From: Lentisphaerota bacterium | GTDB lineage: Bacteria; Verrucomicrobiota; Kiritimatiellia; UBA8416; JAFGIZ01 | Reading direction: 5' to 3' | Assembly: GCA_016929365.1 (NCBI GenBank) | Contig: JAFGIZ010000119.1 | Span: forward strand, 1-5,532 | DNA length: 5,532 nucleotides | In this document: positions 1 to 5,532 of the stretch, one piece after another | Numbering within the stretch: position 1 is the stretch's first letter | Layout of the letters: every line of letters begins with the position of its first letter | The notes under the pieces: model-generated | Seen by the model: only the letters and a program-made list of their open reading frames with translations | Told to the model about the DNA's origin: nothing | The model's database searches: none | Program-made: the position numbers and the translations under genes

Positions 1-518
1 CGCGTCTGCCCGAGATTGCCGCCGCCACCCTCGAGCAGGAGGACGCGATCCGCGAAGCGGCTGAATCCTTTGCGGACAGGAACGACGCCTTTTTCATCGG
101 GCGGGGCCTCATGTACCCCTCGGCCCTCGAAGGCGCGCTCAAGCTCAAGGAGATTTCCTATGTCCATGCCGAAGGGTATCACGCCGCGGAACTCAAGCAC
201 GGCCCGATTGCCCTGCTCGACAAGAACGTGCCCGTGGTCGCCCTGGTTACGGATACGCCGGGCTGGGAAAAGACGCTCGGCAACCTGCGCGAATGCACGG
301 CCCGGGAAGCGCCCGTTATCGTGATCGGTCCCGACTCCGTGCGGCCGACCGTCGCGGATCACTGCCGCGCTTTTCTGACGATCCCCCCCTGCCCCGGGTT
401 CCTCACCCCCGTGCCCGTGGTTATCGCCGAACAACTCTTCGCCTACTACGTCGCCCGCGCGCGCGGCTGTCCCATCGACCAGCCGCGCAACCTGGCTAAA
501 TCCGTGACGGTCGAATGA
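1..518 (+). CDS. glmS: Glutamine-fructose-6-phosphate aminotransferase, C-terminal part (5' end outside window)
   Basis: GlmS uses glutamine to convert fructose-6-phosphate to glucosamine-6-phosphate in the cytoplasm, the committed step toward UDP-GlcNAc. The frame is open from base 3 to the TGA at 516-518, giving 171 visible residues. The family is about 610 residues long, so the glutaminase domain and first SIS domain lie upstream. The visible part is the second SIS (isomerase) domain. Visible residues 40-50 read SALEGALKLKE, with K47 and E50 matching E. coli K485 and E488. ELKHG at 63-67 places H66 at the E. coli H504 position. The end, DQPRNLAKSVTVE, is the diagnostic C-terminus with the active-site lysine. 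The full-length C-terminus argues for a working gene. glmM follows after 46 bases on the same strand, so the two probably share a transcript. Any riboswitch or ribozyme ahead of glmS is out of view. Confidence 0.97.
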   Translation, partial: RLPEIAAATLEQEDAIREAAESFADRNDAFFIGRGLMYPSALEGALKLKEISYVHAEGYHAAELKHGPIALLDKNVPVVALVTDTPGWEKTLGNLRECTAREAPVIVIGPDSVRPTVADHCRAFLTIPPCPGFLTPVPVVIAEQLFAYYVARARGCPIDQPRNLAKSVTVE

Positions 519-552
519 ATACCCCGTCTGCCTGCCGTCACCCCGTGGCTAC

Positions 553-556
553 GGAG
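553..556 (+). promoter_or_regulatory. Ribosome binding site of glmM
   Basis: GGAG lies 8 bases before the ATG at 565, in the 46-base gap after glmS. It supports this start, which also puts the conserved GTDGIRG motif at the usual distance from the N-terminus. I see no terminator hairpin in the gap. Confidence 0.6.
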
Positions 557-564
557 CTTGGGCG

Positions 565-1923
565 ATGAACACCCTCTTCGGCACCGACGGGATTCGCGGC
601 GTCGCCAACGTCGAGCCCATGACTGCCGAAACGGCACTCGCGATCGGCCGGGCAACCGCCTACGTCTGCAAGCACATCGACCGCCAGCACCGTATTCTCA
701 TCGGCAAGGATACCCGCCTCAGCGGCTACATGATTGAAAATGCCCTCACGGCCGGAATCTGCTCCATGGGCGTCGACGTTTTCCTCGTGGGACCCGTGCC
801 GACGCCCGGCATCGCCTTCATGACGCACAACATGCGCGCGCAGGCCGGTATGGTCATTTCCGCCTCGCACAATCCCTACCAGGATAACGGCATCAAGATT
901 TTCTCCCGTGACGGCTACAAATTATCCAACGAGCTGGAAAAAAACATCGAAGAGCTCGTGTCGACAGGCCGGATCAATGCGATCCGCCCCACGGCCGACG
1001 CCGTCGGCAAGGCAAAACGCATCGATGACGCGGTCGGCCGTTATATAGTCTTCTGCAAGAATACGTTTCCGGAAGACCTCACCCTGGACGGGTATACCGT
1101 TGTCATCGATTGCGCCAACGGAGCAACCTACAAGGTGGCGCCCATTATCTTTTCGGAGCTCGGCGCACGGGTCATTCCCATTCACAATAGGCCCGACGGC
1201 ATGAACATCAACCGGGATTGCGGTTCCCAGCACACGGAAGATCTGGCCAGGACGGTGCGCCGGACGCACGCCGATATCGGTCTTGCCTTCGATGGAGACG
1301 GCGACCGCCTCATCGCTGTCGATGAGCGCGGCCGGATCGCAAACGGCGACCACCTCCTGTACGTGAGCGCCCTGGCGATGAAGCAGGCAGGCCGCCTGCC
1401 CAACGATCTTGTGGTGATCACGCCCATGTCGAACCAGGGGCTGCGCACTGCTTTTGCCAGGGCCGGCATCCGTTATCTTGAGGCCCCCGTCGGCGACCGC
1501 AACGTGCTGGAGATCATGCGCCGCGAAGGCGCCCGTCTCGGCGGCGAGCAGTCCGGTCACATTATCTTCCCCGATTACCACACCACGGGGGACGGCATCA
1601 TCTCCGCCCTGCAGTGCCTCGCCGTCATGCGCCGGACCGGCCGCCCCCTTTCCGAGCTCACGGCGCCCGCACCGGTCCTGCCGCAGATCCTGATCAACGT
1701 GCCGGTCTCACGCAAGCCGCCGCTCGAGGACGTTCCGGCCGTTCAGCAGGCCGTCGCCGAGGCCGAGCGTAAGCTGGCCGGCCGGGGCCGCGTGTTGATC
1801 CGGTACTCCGGAACCGAACCCATCTGCCGCGTCATGATCGAGGCGCCGACCCGGGATGCCGCCGCCGCGCAGGCGGAGGCCCTGGCCGACATCGTCCGCA
1901 CCGCGCTGGCCGAACCGGGCTGA
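565..1923 (+). CDS. glmM: Phosphoglucosamine mutase
   Basis: GlmM interconverts glucosamine-6-phosphate and glucosamine-1-phosphate, the substrate of GlmU for UDP-GlcNAc synthesis. It is a cytoplasmic alpha-D-phosphohexomutase. The 452 residues match the family's usual 440-460. Domain 1 opens with FGTDGIRG (5-12) and carries the active-site loop ISASHNP (98-104), in which S101 is the serine that becomes phosphorylated. Domain 2 has the metal-binding loop DGDGDR (243-248). Domain 3 has the sugar-specificity loop GGEQSGH (326-332), whose form favours glucosamine over glucose or mannose substrates. Domain 4 has the phosphate-binding loop RYSGTEP (413-419). All key residues are present, so it should be active. 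The start at 565 gives the canonical N-terminus. It lies between glmS and a regulator-like gene whose start is only 16 bases past its TGA. Confidence 0.98.
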   Translation: MNTLFGTDGIRGVANVEPMTAETALAIGRATAYVCKHIDRQHRILIGKDTRLSGYMIENALTAGICSMGVDVFLVGPVPTPGIAFMTHNMRAQAGMVISASHNPYQDNGIKIFSRDGYKLSNELEKNIEELVSTGRINAIRPTADAVGKAKRIDDAVGRYIVFCKNTFPEDLTLDGYTVVIDCANGATYKVAPIIFSELGARVIPIHNRPDGMNINRDCGSQHTEDLARTVRRTHADIGLAFDGDGDRLIAVDERGRIANGDHLLYVSALAMKQAGRLPNDLVVITPMSNQGLRTAFARAGIRYLEAPVGDRNVLEIMRREGARLGGEQSGHIIFPDYHTTGDGIISALQCLAVMRRTGRPLSELTAPAPVLPQILINVPVSRKPPLEDVPAVQQAVAEAERKLAGRGRVLIRYSGTEPICRVMIEAPTRDAAAAQAEALADIVRTALAEPG

Positions 1924-1939
1924 GGACGCCACCGGGACC

Positions 1940-2524
1940 ATGCACGGCTTGAACGTCATATTGGCCAATCGCAGCCATGTGATGGTCCTGCGGACGCTCT
2001 ACGAAGCCGCCGAACCCCTCACGGGGCGCGCCGTCGAGCGCCGCTGCGGACTTTCCAACCGCACGGTCATGAACGCCCTCGACACCCTCGTCGAAGCCAG
2101 GGCCGTTGACCGCGAGGAGGCCGGGCGCGCCTACCATTTCAGACTCAACCGCAATCATTACCTGGTTGCCCGCGCCCTGAAACCGGCCTTCGAGGCCGAG
2201 GACGCGTTCTGGCTCGATGTGGCCAAGCTGGTGCGCCGCGTCGTCCGCCCCCATCCGCTTGCCGCCGTGGCCACCGGCCCCCTGGCCCGCGACGAAACCG
2301 ATTACGGCGGACGGCTGCTGCTCGCCATGCTTTTTTCAACAGGACGCAACCGCATTCGCGCCATGCCGTCCATCAGCCGCCTCGCCGAAACGGTCCGCGA
2401 CCGCTATGCCATGATTCTGGAGCCCTCGCTCCTGGACACGAATACCATGGACCGCCAGGAATATATTCCGCTCTGGAGGCGCATCGAACGCGAAGGGATC
2501 CTGCTCTTCGGCACCCTGCCCTGA
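1940..2524 (+). CDS. Winged helix-turn-helix protein with a degenerate nucleotidyltransferase-fold domain; probable regulator
   Basis: No named family member is recognised; this reading rests on pattern. The protein has 194 residues. Residues about 13-72 form a winged helix: a first helix (VLRTLYEAA), a recognition region around CGLSNRTVMNALDTLVEARAV, and a wing ending AGRAYHFRLNRNHYLV, as in MarR/ArsR-type DNA-binding domains. Residues about 88-194 resemble the minimal nucleotidyltransferase domain often attached to such helices: an amphipathic helix, then TGPLARDETDYGGRLLLAM (112-130) where active enzymes have GSxARGE...SDxDLLV, and a tail REGILLFG (184-191) like the family's REGxxLYG ending. 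The Ser of GS is Pro114 and the metal-binding acidic pair is missing (about G124/L126), so catalysis is unlikely. The ATG at 1940 is chosen because it begins the helix-turn-helix region and clears glmM by 16 bases; the ribosome binding site is weak. It probably shares the glmS-glmM transcript. Control of amino-sugar synthesis is only an inference. Confidence 0.75.
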   Translation: MHGLNVILANRSHVMVLRTLYEAAEPLTGRAVERRCGLSNRTVMNALDTLVEARAVDREEAGRAYHFRLNRNHYLVARALKPAFEAEDAFWLDVAKLVRRVVRPHPLAAVATGPLARDETDYGGRLLLAMLFSTGRNRIRAMPSISRLAETVRDRYAMILEPSLLDTNTMDRQEYIPLWRRIEREGILLFGTLP

Positions 2525-2532
2525 GTGAGAGA

Positions 2533-3771
2533 CTACTCCGCCCGTTTCAGGCAGAGGCAGGCGTTGTGGCCGCCGAATCCGAGGGAATTGTTCAGGCAGG
2601 CACGCACGGGCAACTCGCGTAACCCCTCGGAAACGTAATCCAGATCGCACGCCGGATCCGGGGTGTGCAGGTTGATGGTCGGCGGCACGACACCCTCATG
2701 CAGGCTCAACGCGCAAATCGCGGTCTCGACGCCGGCCGCCGCCCCCAGCAGGTGGCCCGTCATCGACTTGCTCGAACTCACGGGGATCTCTCTCGCCCGC
2801 TCCTCGCCCAGCGCCAGCTTGATGGCCAGCGTCTCAACCTTGTCGTTCAACGGCGTACTGGTGCCGTGGGCGTTGATATAATCGATGTCACCCGCCGTCA
2901 GACCGGCGTCCGCCATGGCCAGCCGCATGGCCCGCGCCGCCCCGCGCCCGTCTTCCGCCGGCGCGGTCATATGGTATGCATCGCACGTCATTCCGAATCC
3001 CGCGAGCTCCGCATACACCCGCGCTCCCCGCGCCCTCGCATGCTCCGCTTCCTCGAGAATCATCACGCCCGCTCCGTCCGCAATCACAAATCCGTCCCGG
3101 TCGCGGTCAAAGGGGCGACTCGCCGTTTCCGGCTCGTCGTTACGCGTGCTCAGGGCCCGCATTGCACAGAAGCCCGCCACCCCCAGCTCCGTGACCGATG
3201 CCTCCGCGCCTCCCGATACCATGACATCCGCGTCTCCCCGCTCGATAATGCGCAACGCCCCGCCCAGGCTGTGCGCCGCCGACGCGCAGGCCGACACGAC
3301 CGCAAAATTCGGGCCGCGCAACCCGTGCCGGATGGCCGCTAACCCGCCCGCAATATTCGAAATCATCTGGGGAATCATGAAGGGAGAACAACGGCCCGGC
3401 CCCCGGTCGCGCAGGATCCCATGCTGAATCTCCAGCGTCCTTAAACCGCCGATGCCCGATCCCACCAGCACACCGATCCGGTCCCGGTCCTCCTTCTCCA
3501 GGTCCAGGCCCGAATCGTCCAGCGCCATGTCGACCGCGCCCAGCGCGTAATGCGTAAAGCGGTCCATCCGGCGCTGGTCCTTGGGCGTAATAAAGGCATT
3601 GACGTCGAATCCCTGCACCTCGCCGGCTATCCGACTGGCCATGCCCGAGGCGTCAAACGATTCGATGGGGCCGATCCCGTTGCGCCCGGCACGGATATTC
3701 TCCCAGAACGTCGGCAGGGCTGACCCCAGGGGCGTGACGACCCCGATTCCCGTTATCACGACTCGTCGCAT
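2533..3771 (-). CDS. fabF: 3-oxoacyl-[acyl-carrier-protein] synthase II
   Basis: FabF condenses malonyl-ACP with acyl-ACP to elongate fatty acids by two carbons, in the cytoplasm. The 412 residues equal the family norm. The start MRRVVITGIGVVTPLG is the classic FabF N-terminus. The catalytic triad is visible: C162 in SACAS, H302 in AHGTSTPLNDK, and H340 in SSKSMTGHLLGAA, with the supporting K335. The gating loop is GFGG (398-401), but the residue before it is Leu397 where most FabF proteins have Phe. DGFVIADGAG (226-235) and the GGAE segment (187-190) are also typical. It is the last gene of the fabD-fabG-acpP-fabF cluster. An intrinsic terminator sits between it and acpP, and no Shine-Dalgarno sequence precedes its start, so expression is probably lower than that of acpP. 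Its stop codon lies 8 bases from that of the convergent regulator-like gene. FabB is a less likely label, given the length and the HGTSTPLNDK motif. Confidence 0.97.
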   Translation of the reverse strand: MRRVVITGIGVVTPLGSALPTFWENIRAGRNGIGPIESFDASGMASRIAGEVQGFDVNAFITPKDQRRMDRFTHYALGAVDMALDDSGLDLEKEDRDRIGVLVGSGIGGLRTLEIQHGILRDRGPGRCSPFMIPQMISNIAGGLAAIRHGLRGPNFAVVSACASAAHSLGGALRIIERGDADVMVSGGAEASVTELGVAGFCAMRALSTRNDEPETASRPFDRDRDGFVIADGAGVMILEEAEHARARGARVYAELAGFGMTCDAYHMTAPAEDGRGAARAMRLAMADAGLTAGDIDYINAHGTSTPLNDKVETLAIKLALGEERAREIPVSSSKSMTGHLLGAAAGVETAICALSLHEGVVPPTINLHTPDPACDLDYVSEGLRELPVRACLNNSLGFGGHNACLCLKRAE

Positions 3772-3777
3772 CTATAT

Positions 3778-3812
3778 AAAAACCGAGGGAATGCCTCGGC
3801 ATTCCCCCGGTT
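3778..3812 (-). terminator. Intrinsic terminator between acpP and fabF (attenuator of fabF)
   Basis: Read on the - strand, bases 3810-3783 form two 13-base arms with one G-U wobble and otherwise perfect pairing. The inner arms GAATGC/GCATTC close a CGAG tetraloop, and an A-T pair on each flank extends the stem. TTTTT follows at 3782-3778, then ATATAG and the fabF ATG. The hairpin begins 11 bases after the acpP stop codon. On the + strand no T-run follows, so it acts only in the fab direction. Because fabF is downstream on the same strand, the element should end most acpP transcripts and let a fraction read through. Confidence 0.85.
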
Positions 3813-3823
3813 CTGTTACGCCG

Positions 3824-4066
3824 TTATTCGGCGCCAAAGCCCTTCCCCTTGAGATACTCCACCACGTCGCCGACCGTGGTCAGCTTCTCGGCGTCCTCGT
3901 CAGGGATTTCCGCCCCGAATTCCTCCTCAAACGCCATCACCAGTTCCACGGTGTCCAGCGAGTCCGCGCCCAGGTCTTCGATAAACGACGCCGAAGGCGT
4001 CACCTGGTCGGCGTTGACCCCTAGCTGCTCCACGATGATTTCCTTGACCTTGTCTTCGAGCGCCAT
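3824..4066 (-). CDS. acpP: Acyl carrier protein
   Basis: ACP carries the growing acyl chain on a 4'-phosphopantetheine arm through all steps of type II fatty acid synthesis, and also feeds lipid A and phospholipid synthesis. The protein is 80 residues, acidic, and of the usual size. The attachment motif is DLGADSLDTVELVMAFEEEF (31-50), with S36 as the phosphopantetheine serine; the following helix II, where partner enzymes dock, is almost identical to the E. coli version. The ATG at 4066 is preferred over an in-frame ATG at 4108, because it gives the canonical MALEDKVKEI start and has a near-perfect ribosome binding site 9 bases upstream. It lies 43 bases after fabG, and a terminator hairpin follows its stop codon. 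The strong ribosome binding site and the terminator fit the very high ACP levels that cells need. Confidence 0.98.
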   Translation of the reverse strand: MALEDKVKEIIVEQLGVNADQVTPSASFIEDLGADSLDTVELVMAFEEEFGAEIPDEDAEKLTTVGDVVEYLKGKGFGAE

Positions 4067-4075
4067 TGTCTTTCT

Positions 4076-4081
4076 CCTCCT
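4076..4081 (-). promoter_or_regulatory. Strong ribosome binding site of acpP
   Basis: AGGAGG, inside AAAGGAGGAG, is a full match to the anti-Shine-Dalgarno sequence and lies 9 bases before the ATG at 4066. It decides the acpP start against the upstream ATG at 4108, since that longer version would place this site inside the coding sequence. Confidence 0.9.
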
Positions 4082-4109
4082 TTGGGCGGGCCCGTCCCGC
4101 AACCGCAAG

Positions 4110-4853
4110 CTACATCACCATGCCCCCGCTTACCGTCAGTACATGGCCCGTGACGTACGACGCGGCGTCCCCCGCCAGGAAGGCCACCGCCTCGGCCACG
4201 TCTTCAGGTGTGCCGAGACGCCTCAGCGGTATCGCCGCCAGCATCTTCTCGCGTACGTCCTCCGCCAGAACATCCGTCATGCGGGTTTCAATGAACCCCG
4301 GCGCAACGGCGTTGACGCGCACGTTGCGCGAGGCCAACTCCTTCGCCGTCGACTTCGTCAACGCCATCACACCGGCTTTCGAGGCAGCATAGTTACACTG
4401 TCCCGGATTCCCGATCAAGCCAATAATCGAGGCAATATTCACAATGGCTCCCGAACGCTGCTTCATCATCGGGCGGGCCACGGCCCGCGAAAAAAGAAAC
4501 GTGCCGCGCAGGTTCACGGCGAGCACCGAGTCCCAGTCCTCGTCCGTCATGCGCGCCAGCAGCTTGTCGCGGGTAATCCCGGCGTTGTTCACAAGGACGT
4601 CGATCCGGCCGAATGTCTCAAGCACCCGCTCCACGGTCTCGGCCACGGCGTCCGACCGGCTCACGTCCACCGCCCACGTTTCGGTCTTCCGGCCCATAGC
4701 ACGTACCGCGGCGGCCGTGTCTTCCAGCCAGTCCGCCTGCAAATCACACAGGGCCAGGTCCGCGCCGTCCCGGGCCAGCCGCTCCGCAACCGCCCGGCCG
4801 ATGCCCCGCGCCGCTCCCGTCACCAGTGCCGTTCGTCCCTCAAATGCAGCCAT
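4110..4853 (-). CDS. fabG: 3-oxoacyl-[acyl-carrier-protein] reductase
   Basis: FabG reduces 3-oxoacyl-ACP to (R)-3-hydroxyacyl-ACP, the first reduction in each elongation cycle. It is a classical short-chain dehydrogenase/reductase of 247 residues, the normal length. Visible motifs are the nucleotide-binding TGAARGIG (12-19), NNAG (89-92), N114, S142, and the catalytic Y155 with K159 in YAASK. The substrate-side segment APGFIET (184-190) and the C-terminal SGGMVM fit FabG rather than other members of the superfamily. One oddity is CDL at 36-38: an Asp at the end of the second strand, where E. coli FabG has the Thr contacting the NADPH 2'-phosphate. Arg16, usual in NADPH enzymes, is kept, so cofactor preference is uncertain. 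Its start overlaps the end of fabD by 14 bases, with a GGAGG ribosome binding site inside fabD, so translation is probably coupled. Confidence 0.97.
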   Translation of the reverse strand: MAAFEGRTALVTGAARGIGRAVAERLARDGADLALCDLQADWLEDTAAAVRAMGRKTETWAVDVSRSDAVAETVERVLETFGRIDVLVNNAGITRDKLLARMTDEDWDSVLAVNLRGTFLFSRAVARPMMKQRSGAIVNIASIIGLIGNPGQCNYAASKAGVMALTKSTAKELASRNVRVNAVAPGFIETRMTDVLAEDVREKMLAAIPLRRLGTPEDVAEAVAFLAGDAASYVTGHVLTVSGGMVM

Positions 4854-5532
4854 TCACCGCCTCCAGTGTCGCAAAATCCTGAATGTTATGCAGGCCGGCA
4901 CTCCTGTCAATCCGCTTTATGAGGCCCGTCAGTACCCGGCCCGGCCCGCACTCGATGTAGGTCGTGGCGCCCCGCGTTTTCATCCACTCCACGCACGAAA
5001 CCCACTGCACCGAGGCGCATACCTGCCGGACCATCGCTTCCCGGATCGCATTGGGTCCGCCGTGCCCCCCACCCGTGGCGTTGGCCGCAACTGCCATGGC
5101 CGGCTCCCGTATGTCCACACCCTCCAGAAACGTCCGCAGCCGCTCCGCTGCCGGTTCCATTAACGACGAGTGAAACGCGCCGGCCACCTTTAACATGACC
5201 GCCCGCTTCGCCCCCGCCGCCTCGGCCTTCCGGGCGGCGGCTTCGATCTTTCCGCGTTCCCCGGACAAAACCGTCTGCTGGGGCGAATTGAGATTGGCAA
5301 TCTCCACCCCCGTCTCCGCACAAATCGCCTGCAATACGTCCGGCCCGAGGCCGATCACGCTCACCATGGCCCCGTCACGGCTTTCGCAGGCCTCCTGCAT
5401 GAATCGCCCGCGCGCTTCCAGGACCCGCAGCGTATCCTCGAAACTCAGCGCCCCGGCCGCATGCAGCGCCGTCCACTCGCCGAGGCTCAGCCCGCCTGCG
5501 CACAAGGGATTCAGATCCGGATGCCGCTCCCG
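4840..5532 (-). CDS. fabD: Malonyl-CoA:ACP transacylase, N-terminus outside window
   Basis: FabD moves malonate from CoA to ACP, supplying the two-carbon donor for fatty acid elongation. The frame is open from the window edge (5532) to the TGA ending at 4840, giving 230 visible residues of a family of about 310, so roughly 80 N-terminal residues are missing. The nucleophile elbow reads GLSLGEW (visible 14-20), with S16 as the acyl-accepting serine; most FabD proteins have GHSLGE. R41 in ARGRFMQEA is the malonate-carboxylate arginine. H121 in GAFHSSLMEPA is the catalytic histidine. VQWVSCVEWM (175-184) and GPGRVLTGLIKRI (196-208) are typical of the C-terminal part. A TTG at 5505 is internal, since homology continues upstream of it. 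It is the first visible gene of the cluster and overlaps fabG by 14 bases. Type II fatty acid synthesis is much likelier than a polyketide role, given the neighbours. Confidence 0.96.
   Translation of the reverse strand, partial: RERHPDLNPLCAGGLSLGEWTALHAAGALSFEDTLRVLEARGRFMQEACESRDGAMVSVIGLGPDVLQAICAETGVEIANLNSPQQTVLSGERGKIEAAARKAEAAGAKRAVMLKVAGAFHSSLMEPAAERLRTFLEGVDIREPAMAVAANATGGGHGGPNAIREAMVRQVCASVQWVSCVEWMKTRGATTYIECGPGRVLTGLIKRIDRSAGLHNIQDFATLEAVNGCI
4860..4864 (-). promoter_or_regulatory. Ribosome binding site of fabG inside fabD
   Basis: GGAGG lies 6 bases before the fabG ATG at 4853, and is read within the last codons of fabD. It supports the fabG start and tight translational coupling of the pair. 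Confidence 0.8.

Noticed and set aside
383..389. Run of seven C in glmS as a possible sequencing frameshift
   Set aside because: The frame continues through it to the perfectly conserved GlmS C-terminus, so no frameshift is present.
922..1581. A 219-codon open frame on the - strand opposite glmM
   Set aside because: It is the mirror of glmM coding and shows no recognisable motif or ribosome binding site.
1856..1939. Upstream ATG adding 28 residues to the winged-helix protein
   Set aside because: The extension lies mostly within glmM, is Pro/Arg-rich and looks like frame-shifted glmM coding. The ATG at 1940 starts directly at the DNA-binding region.
2665..3427. Overlapping + strand open frames (225 and 180 codons) opposite fabF
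   Set aside because: They are antisense shadows of a complete fabF with all catalytic residues. Their Arg/Pro/Ser-rich translations show no domain.
4067..4108. Upstream ATG adding 14 residues to ACP
   Set aside because: The extension would be translated from the Shine-Dalgarno region itself, and ACP normally starts at the position used here.
3849..4922. A 357-codon open frame on the + strand opposite acpP and fabG
   Set aside because: It is antisense to two certain genes, has an Arg/His-rich low-information translation, and resembles no family. Long antisense frames are expected in GC-rich DNA.
5503..5505. TTG as a possible fabD start
   Set aside because: The frame stays open to the window edge, and the serine motif lies only a few residues after it. 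A FabD needs about 80 more N-terminal residues.

Overview
This GC-rich window is a dense stretch of bacterial chromosome. It holds two convergent housekeeping gene groups and no RNA gene, mobile element or CRISPR array that I can see. Coding covers nearly everything; the largest non-coding gap is 52 bases.

Left half, + strand (1-2524): the C-terminal part of glmS, complete glmM, and a 194-residue regulator-like protein. GlmS makes glucosamine-6-phosphate and GlmM isomerises it to glucosamine-1-phosphate, the precursor line for UDP-GlcNAc, peptidoglycan and lipopolysaccharide. The third gene starts 16 bases after glmM. It looks like a winged helix-turn-helix domain fused to a nucleotidyltransferase-fold domain whose catalytic motif has decayed. 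It is the least ordinary gene here and a candidate regulator of the amino-sugar operon.

Right half, - strand (5532-2533): a type II fatty-acid synthesis cluster read in the order fabD (N-terminus outside the window), fabG, acpP, fabF. FabD loads malonate onto ACP, FabF condenses it with the growing acyl-ACP, and FabG reduces the resulting 3-oxoacyl-ACP. fabD and fabG overlap by 14 bases. acpP has a very strong ribosome binding site. Between acpP and fabF lies a strong intrinsic terminator hairpin whose U-tract runs almost to the fabF start codon, and fabF has no recognisable ribosome binding site. This arrangement should give much more ACP than FabF. The two groups meet tail to tail with only 8 bases between stop codons.

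Organism: the FabD nucleophile motif GLSLGEW (rather than GHSLGE) resembles, from memory, forms in Planctomycetes/Verrucomicrobia-type bacteria, chlamydiae, cyanobacteria and plastids. The winged-helix plus nucleotidyltransferase-fold architecture also reminds me of Kiritimatiellota/Verrucomicrobiota genomes. A GC-rich PVC-group bacterium is my tentative guess; the sequence does not prove it.
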